A stretch of 64,000 bases of DNA, from the NCBI RefSeq assembly GCF_963855985.1, contig NC_087100.1:3321001-3385000 (forward strand), in the 5' to 3' direction. Position numbers and translations under genes: made by a program. The stretch comes from Ostrinia nubilalis (Eukaryota > Arthropoda > Insecta > Lepidoptera > Crambidae). The notes below the pieces were generated by a model. It was not told where the DNA came from and made no database searches. It saw only the letters and a program-made list of their open reading frames with translations. Positions 21,164 through 31,166 of the stretch are shown here, piece after piece (the stretch's first letter is position 1; the number at the start of each line of letters is the position of its first letter).

Positions 21164-21564
21164 GCTGTGAACCTTGGCCTCCTGGAAGGCACGTTTGAGA
21201 GGGTGAGGCGTTCCTCCTCGCCCTTGAGACACTCGGTTTCACAGTCTTTTCACTGCCGGGCGTGACCCCCCCTACCCCTCCCTACTTTCCATCCCTGAAG
21301 GAGCGTATCCCTGGTTGTTTTTGCGACCGGGGCCCTCCTGAAGGACTGCTAGGAGTAGGTACTCACCCTACGTCGCGGCGTTGCTACGTTGCGGCGTAGT
21401 TACATTGGTTAGGGCACACTTTTCCCACTCACCCCGCACGGTTTACACCGACTGTGCGGGACTTACACACCGCTATAACCACCGAGTTTCTTGCCGGCTC
21501 TTCTCGGTGGTTGCGACTTGCGAACCGGCGTAGATTCACGCGTCGCGAAACTCAACTCCATGCC

Positions 21565-23166
21565 ATGGATACGGAGGAACTCTTAAAGTTCCTCCGGGCC
21601 ACTCACCCGGAGGTCCTCTCCGGGTTTAAAGCTCACATACGGGCAAAGACCCTCGCAAGCTCTGTGTATGAGGAGCCTGCTTCCCCGTCATGTCCCGAGG
21701 ACGCCATGTGTGATCCGAACTCGGCCCCTCTACCAATCCCGCTCACGAACGAGCACTCTATTGTGATAGATCACCAATCCCATGCCCCCAGTAGGGACAT
21801 GGAATGTGACTCTGTCTCAGACGCCGATGACGGTGGCTTCACCACCGTCAGTCGTCCGAAGAGGACCCGCAAATCCGCGGCCTCTCCCCCTCCTTCCCCC
21901 CCTGCGAAGGCCCTGAAGGCCAACTCAGGCCTCTCTCAGCCCTCGCAATCTTCCCAGCCCTCCGGCTCGCAGTCGAGCACCGGGCGGACTGTCAGAGTCC
22001 CCCCAGTCTTTGTCCAGGACAAGGCGTCCTGGAACAAGATTTCCGGCGCGCTCAAGGAGCGTCACATCAACTTCTCGCACGCTAAGTCGTGCAACGTAGG
22101 TATTAAGGTGTCCTTGTCCACCTCGGACGAGCACCGAGCCCTAACACGATTCCTAGATGAAAACCGTATCGGTTATCATACTTTCCCCCGCGAGGAGGAA
22201 AGGGAGCTGCGGGTTGTTATCCGTGGCCTTCCCAAGGAGCTAGACTCCGCCTCCATCTTGGCCGACCTCAAGGCCCAAAACTTCCCTGTCAAACAGGTTC
22301 ATCGTCTGTACAGGACTCGTACTCGTGAACCATTTGACCTTGTCCAAGTAGTCTTGGACTATTCCGATGAAGCGAAATCGATTTTCAATTTGAAAACGGT
22401 TTGCTTCATCTCCGGGCTCAAAGTTGAGCCACCCCGAAAGCGCGGCGCTCCCGGCCAGTGCCACCGCTGTCAACATTACGGGCACGCTGCCCGTAATTGT
22501 CACGCCCGTCCTAGGTGCGTCAAGTGCCTAGGCGATCACGGCACAGCCGACTGTGTCCGTGACAAGGCCACAGCCACCGAACCACCGAGCTGCATACTGT
22601 GTGGTAGCCAGGGTCATCCTGCGAATTATCGCGGTTGTCCCCGGGCTCCACGCACTCAGCCGCGTGCCCCCATCCCCTCTGCCCCCAGGCAGATCAATGC
22701 TACTCGCAACTTTGCGGTAGCAAGTGAGGCTCCTAGCCTCCGCCCCAACAGGCCCAATGCTTGGGCTAGGCCTCTGGCCTACACCCAGGCTGCCAGCCTT
22801 ACTCCCACACCCACCCAAACAGCTGTGGCCCCACCCGCGCTCCAGCAGGCTCCTCAACCCCACCCAGCCCCTAAGGCTACGCCAAAGGCACCTACCCAAC
22901 AGGCGCCTAACCCAAGTCCCCCTGCCCCTAAGGCACCAGCCCACAAAGTCCCGGCCCCTCAGGCCAAGCCCCAGCCTTCACATTCACCTGCGGCTGACAT
23001 TAAGTTGGTCAGAGACTTCTTTGGCCAAATTAATGTCGGCGAGATGTTTGTGATCGCCGCAAAACTGCGCGCGACTAATGGCGAAGGCAACATCATGGAT
23101 AGGTTATCTATCCTCGCCGAACACGTAGACTTTTGCTACGCTATCTCCTCTTTCCACGCTCCGTAA
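21565..23166 (+). CDS. Jockey-type ORF1 (nucleic-acid-binding, CCHC zinc knuckles)
   Basis: 533 residues from the ATG at 21565, the first in-frame ATG; the frame is open further upstream (GTG at 21454) but that part is 5' UTR in my reading. Residues 1-110 are acidic and 120-180 Ser/Pro/Lys-rich; 180-290 form the conserved region before the fingers. Three zinc knuckles follow: CHRCQHYGHAARNC (~299-312), CVKCLGDHGTADC (~318-330) and CILCGSQGHPANYRGC (~343-358). The C-terminal part is Pro/Ala-rich. In the jockey clade, ORF1 protein binds element RNA and helps form the RNP. Its stop codon overlaps the ORF2 ATG (TAATG, 23164-23168). Confidence 0.9.
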   Translation: MDTEELLKFLRATHPEVLSGFKAHIRAKTLASSVYEEPASPSCPEDAMCDPNSAPLPIPLTNEHSIVIDHQSHAPSRDMECDSVSDADDGGFTTVSRPKRTRKSAASPPPSPPAKALKANSGLSQPSQSSQPSGSQSSTGRTVRVPPVFVQDKASWNKISGALKERHINFSHAKSCNVGIKVSLSTSDEHRALTRFLDENRIGYHTFPREEERELRVVIRGLPKELDSASILADLKAQNFPVKQVHRLYRTRTREPFDLVQVVLDYSDEAKSIFNLKTVCFISGLKVEPPRKRGAPGQCHRCQHYGHAARNCHARPRCVKCLGDHGTADCVRDKATATEPPSCILCGSQGHPANYRGCPRAPRTQPRAPIPSAPRQINATRNFAVASEAPSLRPNRPNAWARPLAYTQAASLTPTPTQTAVAPPALQQAPQPHPAPKATPKAPTQQAPNPSPPAPKAPAHKVPAPQAKPQPSHSPAADIKLVRDFFGQINVGEMFVIAAKLRATNGEGNIMDRLSILAEHVDFCYAISSFHAP

Positions 23167-23168
23167 TG
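23164..23168 (+). promoter_or_regulatory. TAATG stop-start overlap coupling ORF1 and ORF2
   Basis: The ORF1 stop TAA (23164-23166) and ORF2 ATG (23166-23168) share one base. The same arrangement in the silkworm LINE SART1 is known to allow translational coupling. An in-frame ATG at 23133 inside ORF1 is the alternative start. Confidence 0.7.
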
Positions 23169-26102
23169 GCTAATCCCACCGCTAGGATCAAACCCCGGTC
23201 AATCACCTTAGCATTTTTCAACGCTAACGGTCTTAGACAGCAAAAGGACGAGGTTACTCAGTTCCTTACCGACCACCAGGTCGACATCTTTCTGGTTCAA
23301 GAGACCCTCCTAACACCCTCTATTCGCAATCCTAGGATAGCGAACTACAATATCATTAGACACGATAGGCCCACACGTGGCGGCGGCACGCTTATTTATT
23401 ATAAGCTTTCTCTGCACTGTGCTTTAGTCGATCCCCCTTCTCTCTCTAACCTAGAAGTCTCACTCTGTCGGCTAGCCATGACCGGACACGAGCCCATCCT
23501 CATCGGCTCGGTTTACCTCTCCCCGAACAAGACTCCCTTAAGGAGCGACTTTCAGGCCCTCTTTGCTATGAATAGTGCAGTCATTCTTGGCGGCGACTTT
23601 AATAGCAAACACACTCATTGGGGTTGCGTAACATCCACTGCCAATGGCAACATGTTAAGCGAACTCTCTGAGGAACTCATCTTTGACATCTTAGTCCCTA
23701 TGACGCCCACTCACTATCCTTACAATGTCGAGCATCGGCCCGACATTCTGGACATGGCAATTCTAAAGAATATAGGCCTCCGCCTACACTCTATAGAAAC
23801 CATGCACGCGCTCACTTCTGACCATCGCCCGGTCGTACTCCAACTAGGCTCTCCTGAGTCTACACCCACTATGAAGACAGTTGTGGACTGGGACAAACTC
23901 AAGGTAAAACTTGGGAACTGTCAGAGCCCACAACTGTCCTCAATCCCCGACGATATAGTTTCGCCTCACGAAACTATTCACGCGATCGATGCGCTCACTA
24001 GTCACATCTCGGTCGCCATCGGCGACTCGTCTAGGCAAGTGCCTGCGATGGCTAACCACCGTCTCAGGTTGCCGGACGACGCGCGAGAACTATTGAGGGC
24101 AAAGAACGCAGCCACTCGCGATTATGACGCTTATCCAACCGAGGAAAACAGAGTCCGCCTACGTTCCTTACAGCGCGCTGTCAAGGCCCGTATCGCGGAA
24201 CTCCGTAACAATCAGTGGGATGATCTACTTAAAGAAATCTCGCCATCTCACCAAGCCTATTGGAAGTTGACGAGAGCCTTTAAGTCTGACACCGTAGCGT
24301 CCACGCCACCGCTTTTACGTCCCGATCAAACGCTTGCGTTTGACGACGACGCCAAAGCCGAATGTCTAGCCGACAGTCTAGAAGCACAGTGCTCCCCCAG
24401 TACCCTCCCAGTAGACTCTGCCCACCTCCGCATGGTGGACAGCGAAGTCGAACGTAGAGCCGCCCTCCCTCCGACCACAACCCTAGACCCGACCAACGTC
24501 GACGAGGTGCGAACGATAATCAAAGGTTTCCGTCCCAACAAAGCCCCCGGCCCGGACCGTATCTCTAATAGAGTCTTACGCGCCCTGCCCGCCCCCCTAG
24601 TATACCTCTTGGTTGCTATTTTCAACGCGGCCATGTCTCACTGCATCTTTCCCGACGCGTGGAAAGAGGCAGAAGTCATTGGCATCCCGAAGCCCGGTAA
24701 GAAACTGGCTGACCCCACAAGCTACAGACCCATCAGTCTCTTAAAGACCATGGGTAAGTTATACGAACGTATAATTGTCTCTCGATTAAGAGATTATGTT
24801 TTTTCTAATAATCTCTTAATAAACGAACAGTTTGGCTTCCGCGCCTCACATTCCTGCGTACAACAGGTGCACCGCTTAACGGAGCACATACTTAGCGGCC
24901 TCACTGCTAAGCCACCCGTAGGGACAGGAGTGCTATTCTTCGACGTAGCGAAGGCATTCGATAAAGTCTGGCACAATGGCTTGATTTACAAGCTTTACGA
25001 ACTCGGTGTGCCGGACAGTCTCGTGCACATCTTACGTGACTTTTTATCGAATCGCACCTTTCGTTACCGAGTAGATGGCTCCCTCTCCTCCCCCCGCCCC
25101 ATAAGAGCCGGAGTCCCCCAGGGCTCCGTGCTCTCGCCCATCCTCTTTTCATTGTACGTCAATGACATCCCCAAATATCCGAATACGGATTTAGCCCTGT
25201 TTGCGGACGACACCGCACTCTACAAGTCCGGACGTAATCGGAATTACGTCATCTTGGCGCTCCAACGCGCAGTCACACAATTAGGCGAATGGTTCAGGAA
25301 GTGGCGTATCGAGGTAAATCCCGAAAAAAGTGCAGCAGTGTACTTTTCTAGGGCTTTGTCTGCGAAACGTCCTTCGGTTCGCACTCGTCCTAATGTCCCC
25401 ACCCATCTCACCTTATTTGACCAAACTATTCCTTGGAAAAGTGAGGCCAAGTACTTAGGTGTCACTCTCGACCAGAGATTATCGTTCGCTCCGCACCTCA
25501 GACGCGTCTTGAGCCGTGCGAACCACTACATCCACCGACTCTACCACCTAGTTGGAAGGAAAAGTAAATTGTCACTTAGAAATAAGTTGACAATTTACAA
25601 AACCTGCATCCGTCCAGTGTTGACTTACGCCAGTCCGGTGTTTGCTCACACTTCCTGCACAGACCTTAAGAAATTCCAAACCCTCCAAAACAAATTCTTA
25701 CGCCGAGCCGCGGATGCCCCGTGGTTCGTGCGTAATACGAATCTCCATAGAGATTTCGAGATCCCATCGATTGATCACTTTATGAAAGAAGCCTCTCGCC
25801 GCTACTTTGATAAAGCGATCAACCACAAGAACCCTCTTATCGTTAGCGCCGCCACGTATACACCCCAGAAAGATGTCGCTGCCCAATACCGACGACCTAG
25901 GCATGTCCTAGACGACCCGGACGATCCTATTACCGAATTTCTGAACACAGACATCACTGCCTTAAGCACGCCAACTACTCCACAACACAGTAGCTCGTTA
26001 CACCGTACTCGCCGGCGAGTACGAGGCCCTGCTTTCCATTTCGGACGGTACAGACATGTACCGGGCCGGTTCTCCCCTATCCGTCCCCCGGACACGGCCT
26101 GA
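23166..26102 (+). CDS. Jockey-type ORF2: endonuclease and reverse transcriptase
   Basis: 978 residues from the ATG at 23166. The N-terminal ~230 residues are an apurinic-like endonuclease with FFNANGL, QETLL, GGDFNSKHTHWG and SDHRPV, the metal and phosphate-binding motifs. The reverse transcriptase follows with FDVAKAFDKVWHNGL, AGVPQGSVLSPILFSLYVND and the catalytic FADD. The C-terminal ~250 residues are the jockey-type tail (WFVRNTNLHRDFEIPS). No stop or frameshift interrupts it. The protein would nick target DNA and copy the element by target-primed reverse transcription. Confidence 0.95.
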   Translation: MANPTARIKPRSITLAFFNANGLRQQKDEVTQFLTDHQVDIFLVQETLLTPSIRNPRIANYNIIRHDRPTRGGGTLIYYKLSLHCALVDPPSLSNLEVSLCRLAMTGHEPILIGSVYLSPNKTPLRSDFQALFAMNSAVILGGDFNSKHTHWGCVTSTANGNMLSELSEELIFDILVPMTPTHYPYNVEHRPDILDMAILKNIGLRLHSIETMHALTSDHRPVVLQLGSPESTPTMKTVVDWDKLKVKLGNCQSPQLSSIPDDIVSPHETIHAIDALTSHISVAIGDSSRQVPAMANHRLRLPDDARELLRAKNAATRDYDAYPTEENRVRLRSLQRAVKARIAELRNNQWDDLLKEISPSHQAYWKLTRAFKSDTVASTPPLLRPDQTLAFDDDAKAECLADSLEAQCSPSTLPVDSAHLRMVDSEVERRAALPPTTTLDPTNVDEVRTIIKGFRPNKAPGPDRISNRVLRALPAPLVYLLVAIFNAAMSHCIFPDAWKEAEVIGIPKPGKKLADPTSYRPISLLKTMGKLYERIIVSRLRDYVFSNNLLINEQFGFRASHSCVQQVHRLTEHILSGLTAKPPVGTGVLFFDVAKAFDKVWHNGLIYKLYELGVPDSLVHILRDFLSNRTFRYRVDGSLSSPRPIRAGVPQGSVLSPILFSLYVNDIPKYPNTDLALFADDTALYKSGRNRNYVILALQRAVTQLGEWFRKWRIEVNPEKSAAVYFSRALSAKRPSVRTRPNVPTHLTLFDQTIPWKSEAKYLGVTLDQRLSFAPHLRRVLSRANHYIHRLYHLVGRKSKLSLRNKLTIYKTCIRPVLTYASPVFAHTSCTDLKKFQTLQNKFLRRAADAPWFVRNTNLHRDFEIPSIDHFMKEASRRYFDKAINHKNPLIVSAATYTPQKDVAAQYRRPRHVLDDPDDPITEFLNTDITALSTPTTPQHSSSLHRTRRRVRGPAFHFGRYRHVPGRFSPIRPPDTA

Positions 26103-26449
26103 GCCGAGGTCCGAGCCTACCGTGGCGCCCTCAGGCCGCGTCCGTAGTCCCCTCGATCGGGCCCACTAGAGTGAGCCCGCCGTAGGCTGGACTTTGGTCC
26201 AACACCGCGGTGGGCAACCCTCTAGTTGGGTTCGCCACTGATCGGGCGCCTTATGCGCTCGATACGGCCCGATCGCGAACGTCGGTCTGCGACCGACGCG
26301 GACGAGCCTGGGCTTCGCTTCGCGAAGCCCACACTCGGCCTCGTCGGCACACGCACCGACGATCGCCAAACGGCTAGAGTACCTTCTGTACTCGCCACTC
26401 TGCCCGGTGAAGCTGGAAAAGCTCCTCAAGCTACCAGCGCGCGTCCCTT

Positions 26450-26450
<1 letters not shown>
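26103..26450 (+). other. 3' UTR of jockey-type LINE with two tandem hairpins
   Basis: GC-rich. Hairpin 1: GTCGGTC-TGC-GACCGAC at 26281-26297. Hairpin 2: GGGCTTCGC-TTC-GCGAAGCCC at 26310-26330. LINE reverse transcriptases often recognise 3'-UTR structure, so these are candidates; truncated copies in this window lost one or both. Confidence 0.65.
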
Positions 26451-26480
<30 letters not shown>

Positions 26481-26482
<2 letters not shown>

Positions 26483-26767
26483 AGAACCAGAGTGACTGAC
26501 ATAGCCCGCAGAATCGCTAAAATCAAGTGGCAGTGGGCGGGGCACATAGCTCGAAGAGCTGATGGCCGCTGGGGCAGGAAAGTTCTTGAGTGGCGACCAC
26601 GAGCTGGAAGACGTAACGTGGGCAGGCCTCCCACTAGGTGGACCGACGATCTGGTGAAGGTCGCGGGAAGTACCTGGATGCAGGCGGCGCAGGACCGGTC
26701 TTTGTGGAAATCCTTGGGGGAGGCCTTTGTCCAGCAGTGGACGTCTTTCGGCTGAAACGAACGAACG
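26481..26767 (+). mobile_element. RTE-type LINE tail, downstream half
   Basis: Continues the RTE frame interrupted at 21163: VTDIARRIAKIKWQWAGHIA, then GRPPTRWTDDLVKVAG and the terminal WTSFG stop at 26755. ACGA repeats follow. Coding and tail match the minus-strand copies at 54125 and 63706. Confidence 0.88.
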
Positions 26768-26945
26768 AACGAAAGGACACTAAAATAATAATTTAACTAG
26801 AGTCCACTTGGCCCACCCAACACCCCCGTGGGTGATCAAAGGCACAGAATAAATTCAAAGGACACTAAATTGTCGCTGTAAGTCCACTTTGATCACCTGG
26901 CTGATCAAAGCCAGGTGATCAAAGTGGAATACACCTCCTTTTAGA
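26768..26945. repeat. Right arm of the foldback repeat interrupted by LINEs
   Basis: Inverse of 20812-20908, with the GATCAAAG/CTTTGATC motif repeated several times and an internal palindrome GATCACCTGGCTGATC...CAGGTGATC. Longer than the left arm. Confidence 0.6.
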
Positions 26946-27090
26946 ACGTAGGTAGTCACTAAGACGAGATTTTGCAAAATTCAACCCTTATGGGAGTTAA
27001 AAAGGGGGTTGGAAGTCTGTATTGCAGTCCTCGGTTTTTAAAGTAAGAGACTTGAAAGTTAAAATGTATGCTCACTATGATCTCTAGATA
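26946..27090 (+). mobile_element. Helitron-like internal fragment
   Basis: The GTTGGAAGTCTGTATT and AAGTAAGAGACTTGAAAGTT words recur at 27980-28060 beyond the RTE pseudogene. The pieces look like internal repeat units of one Helitron-like element split by the RTE. Confidence 0.45.
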
Positions 27091-27900
27091 TTGTGGAGGT
27101 GTACATATACTGTTCGGTACACTGTGGTACTGTGTACACATCGGTTTGCCGACGATATTATGGTCATGGCAGAATCGTTGGAAGATCTTGGAACAATGCT
27201 CGAAGACCTTAATCGATTTTCCCAACAGGTAGGCCTGAGGATGAACATGGACAAAACGAAGCTTATGTCGAATGTCCATGTTGCGCCCTACCCAGTTTCA
27301 GTTGGGAGCTCAATTCTCGAGATTGTCGACAAGTAGGTATGTCTACCTCGGACAAACGATCCAGCTAGGTAGGTCCAATTTCGAGAAGGAGGTCAATCGT
27401 CGAATCCAACTCGGCTGGGCAGCGTTCGGGAAACTACGCAACATATTTTTGTCCAAAATACCTCAATGCCTGAAGACTAGAGTGTATAACCAATGTGTGT
27501 TATGGCTCGGAAACGTGGCCTCTCACTATAGGCCTTATACAGAAGCTCAGTTGCACAGCGTGCTATTGAGAGGGCTATGCTTGGTGTTTCTTTGCGAGAT
27601 CGAATCAGAAATGTGGAGATCCGTAAACGAACCAAAGTCGCTGACATAGCCCAACGGATTAGCAAGCTGAAGTGGCAATGGGCAGGGCACATAGTACGCA
27701 GAACTGATGGCCGATGGGACAGAATGGTTCTGGGATGGAGGCCGCGTACCGGAAAACGTAGCGTGGGACTTCCACCTACAAGGTGGACCGACGACATCGT
27801 AAAGGTAGCAGGGAAGCGCTGGACGCAGGCCGCTTCCAATCGATCAACATGGAAAGCATTGGGGGAGGCCTATGTTCAGCAGTGGACGTCCTATGGCTGA
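27091..27900 (+). pseudogene. RTE-type LINE reverse transcriptase fragment, frameshifted
   Basis: Three frames together cover the end of an RTE ORF2. 27091-27336 has the RT catalytic FADD (RFADDIMVMAESLEDL) and the following thumb-like part. 27272-27649 continues with YVYLGQTIQL and RVYNQCVL. 27577-27900 has RDRIRNVEIRKRTKVADIA, GRPPTRW-type words and ends WTSYG. Two frame changes and one-base differences make it non-functional; the 5' half of the element is missing. It ends in a TGG microsatellite instead of ACGA, so it belongs to a different subfamily from the copy at 26481. Confidence 0.88.
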
Positions 27901-27956
27901 AATGGTGGTGGTGGTGGTGGTACATTTATACTGAAAATGTATCATTAGAAATCAAC

Positions 27957-28140
27957 CACGGTGGCTAAGGAGATAAAAGGAGGGTTGGAAGTTTATATTA
28001 TGAAAGGCCTATGTGTTTAAAGTAAGAGAGTTGAAATTTAAAATGTATGCGCTATAGATGCTAAGAGCGGATTTTACGAAACTCCACCCCTAGTGGAGTA
28101 AAACGAGGTCCACGCGTACGAAGTCGCGGGCGGCCGCTAG
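27957..28140 (+). mobile_element. Helitron-like 3' part
   Basis: Ends CGCGTACGAAGTCGCGGGCG...CTAG|T at 28137-28141. It includes a small hairpin (CTCCACCCCTAGTGGAG) near the end. Interrupted upstream by the RTE pseudogene. Confidence 0.6.
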
Positions 28141-28141
28141 T

Positions 28142-29290
28142 GTAGAATATAATATTATCCATGCTTAAATAGAACAAAGGTAAACCACGACAAAAACCCA
28201 ACATTTATACTTTCTTTTATTATTTTCAAGAGGAAAATTGGGCAAAATATATTATTTATAATTTGAACACAGCTTACACAGGACCTTAAGGGATAAATTT
28301 GACGAACCTTATTTCCTTGGGGCGATCTTTGCATTAATTAGGACAGTAATTTCCTTTTCAATTTGTCTAATAGGATTTTTGGAATTACAGGCGACAGCAC
28401 ATCAAGGTATACATAGTGGAATTTTTGTAGTTGAAATAAGGACGATATTGCAATGAAAACGTATCGTCTGATGTACTGCTGGAAATGGAATTATTTATTG
28501 GAAGAAGCTAGAACCTATCTACGATATAAATGTAAATTGGGAGTCTTTTGATTTGAAATCAGGTGTTAATAAAATTCGTGTCCTGTAGGATCAAAACTGC
28601 TATTGCAGATTTTAATTGCATTTTTTCATTGCAGTGATAGCGGCTAAGAATCATACTTGTGACTCTTTAACTATTTGATATATCATTTGAACAGGACAGG
28701 TAGACATGATTATTTTAGTCAATTACAGTCAAGTTCTCGCAAAACTCCCAAAAACTACCAAAAGCACGATCTCAAACTTTCTTCATGCATCTTCTGCTAG
28801 TCTTATTACATGGGTTACACTTTATTGACTGAGATGTAGTTACATCAAATTTTATTATATTGTTTTGGTCAAGCAAAATGTGTAGCCGTCGATAGTGATG
28901 TCCCGCGTTCCCGACTTAGATGGCTTACCGAGGGCCATGTCAGGTTTTTAGTGGGTAGGCACTGCCCTCCTGGCAAGGAAAACCCTACATAACCCACTAA
29001 CTGCCCCCGCGGTTGGTGGGTACCAAAATTCATGTAATTCTAACGAAAAAAAAGTGTAGTCGTAGAGAAATGAGTAAAATATATTACTTTTGTCTTGTCC
29101 TGTTTCTCATCCAACAATCTCGTCTAAGAATATTAGGAATTATGTCTAGCCTGGGAAAATAATTCACCATGACCTTATCTTAATTTATGAGACGTTTGGC
29201 CTTCAGGCCTTCTTTTCCTGTCAATATATTTTATCTGAGATTGTCTGTATATTTATTTATATTGAGCTTGACAGATTAGCTTACAGCATT
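28142..29290. other. Unassigned AT-rich stretch
   Basis: No genes or element ends that I can support; a GC-richer patch near 28900-29010 has no coding potential I recognise. Confidence 0.35.
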
Positions 29291-29291
29291 T

Positions 29292-29482
29292 TTTTTAAAG
29301 ATAATTTATTTGTTATTATACAAATTACTAATAGTCCCGTTAGCCCCTCGTACTAAGCTAAATATGCTTGTGTCACGAGTGAGCTCACCACAATAGTCGA
29401 GCGGCGGCGGGGACCGAACCCACGTTCTTCGGATCACGAGTCGGCCAGTCCGACGCCTTCACCGTTCGGCTATCGTGGTTTT
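29292..29482 (-). mobile_element. tRNA-derived SINE, second family
   Basis: On the minus strand the head reads GATAGCCGAACGGTGAAGG (A-box-like) and GTGGGTTCGGTCC (B-box-like), then a ~110-bp body and a poly-A run at the left edge. The head is different from that of the SINE at 19491. It does not fold into a full tRNA, so it is not called as a tRNA gene. Confidence 0.65.
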
Positions 29483-30923
29483 CACATTCAGATACGAGCT
29501 GACAAATTACTACACATTAAACTAAGACTTCAGTCACGTCTTTCTGTATGTTCGCGATAAAACTTCATAATTGAATGGATTTGCGAGCGGTTTTCACCAA
29601 TAGGTAGTAATAGTAATTCATACGGGCGAAGCCGGTGGCAACTTTATCATTCTTGGTTTTGTTATTTTCTTAATGAAATATTGAGTAATATAAGTTTATG
29701 AACTGTGATTTTAGGTAATGTTGCGTTTCTCTCTTTAGTGTCACTTAGTACCTACCAAAACTTGAGTATACCGTATCGAAACACGAAACTTTCCTTTTCC
29801 CTAGATTGTGAGAACTTTACCCAACCAAAAATTATCTAATACATCTTATCAAAAGATTCTCATTTTTCTCAAACAAAAAGTCATTTGCAACGTCTAATGT
29901 AAACAAAATGCAAACTTTTGATTGCGAATGTCACAAGAACGCTTCCGGGAGCACAGGCCCACCGCTGTGACGTTGAATGTGTCACTTACCCTGTTACTTA
30001 GCTCCCCGCTGACAGACACTCCCAAAATAGTCAATTTCTGTAGATTACACTTTTTTGGGGACATGTAGGTAATTCCGGCAACTTTCGTTACTATAAGCAT
30101 GTACGCAATAGGTATGTTTCCTGGGTAAAAAAGCAAGAGTTTATATTAGTCTGTCGGTTAACTTATCAAAAAATACTCGACACGCATTTTTCACTTTTTC
30201 AAACTAATGAAAATTGAAAGAGATAAGCGTGCCAAAGTTCAAAAGAAGAGGCCCGTGACTACAAGACGTGCTTAAAAGTGTAGCACTATGACGTCACGAG
30301 GAACTATTCAATATTTTTTTATAATGTAATTGACGGACTAAAAGTTTTTTTTTTTAGGAAACTAGCAAAATAGGGAAGTTCGATCCAAAGATAAGACTTA
30401 CAAAAGTAGTAGTAGCACAGAATAATAATAATTGTAGTAGTCTAACAAACATTTACATAGGTAGCCTATGTGCTATTTAAAGTTCACACAAGATATAACA
30501 TTGTGTGCAATCAAAATCCGCTTAGTGCTTTTTGCGTGAAGGTAAGATAATTTTGTGCTATATGTGTGCTATGGATAGGGTTGCCAACTATACTGTTTTA
30601 AACAGTATTATACTGTTTTTCACTAAATTATACTTTTTACTTTTTTACAAAAAAAAAGTATACAAAAATACTGTTTTCAGCATCGAAGCAGACGCTCAAA
30701 ATTTTTTTTTGTCAGACAGAGGGCGCTCACTGCGCGCTCACTGCTCAATGCAGTGCAGCTACAAACAAATCAAATCACACTAAGTTTCTGAATGAATCTG
30801 TCACTGTCAGTGTGCCAACTGTCACTGTCAGTGACAAATATTCAAGACTGTCAGTGTCATGTCATTCGTGTATGTTACAATTACTACTACGATAAGTACG
30901 TTATCAATATTTAACCGTTTTTT
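29483..30923. other. Unassigned stretch with short TGTCACTGTCAGTG repeats
   Basis: At 30800-30860 the word CTGTCACTGTCAGTG and variants occur three times; at 30590-30680 several TACTGTTT words occur. No gene supported. Confidence 0.35.
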
Positions 30924-30965
30924 GTGTGGAGTGAACCTTGTAGTGATAAGCTTAGTGTACAAAAG

Positions 30966-31166
30966 ATGGAAAGTGATAGTGACACTACTCCTACAACGCC
31001 AAGAAAGAAAGCCAAACTATCGAAGGTACAGCAAAAATATAAGCACGAATGGGAATGCCAATATGACTGGTTAACGAGTGATCCACTGTGCGAATTTAAT
31101 GCTAAATGCAAAATGTGTGCTTTAACATTTACAATTTCTCACGCAACACGCAAACACCAAGCATAG
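30966..31166 (+). pseudogene. N-terminal fragment of a BED/hAT-like zinc-finger protein
   Basis: From the ATG at 30966: a basic, Ser/Thr-rich start with PRKKAKLSK, then KYKHEWECQYDWL and a CKMC motif followed by TFTISHATRKH. The pattern W-x-W...C-x2-C...H resembles BED-type fingers in hAT transposases and domesticated relatives. The reading frame runs into a LINE-derived palindrome and stops at 31164. It is therefore either a truncated transposase gene or one exon of a host gene with no visible splice donor. Identification is tentative. Confidence 0.45.

Larger units (their letters stand above)
21164..26480 (+). mobile_element. Full-length jockey-type LINE with intact ORFs
   Basis: A 5317-bp element: ~400-bp 5' UTR, ORF1, ORF2, ~350-bp 3' UTR and a pure 30-A tail (26451-26480). 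Comparison with the uninterrupted RTE copy at 54125-54454 shows the exact insertion point; GGAG (or AGGAG, ambiguous with the tail) is duplicated at 21160-21163 and 26481-26484. Both ORFs are open with all catalytic motifs, and the A tail is undamaged, so the insertion is probably young. Truncated relatives lie at 15469-15727 and 45936-47204. Confidence 0.93.

Noticed and set aside
22528..22944. 138-codon minus-strand frame over jockey ORF1
   Set aside because: Shadow of the GC-rich ORF1 on the other strand.
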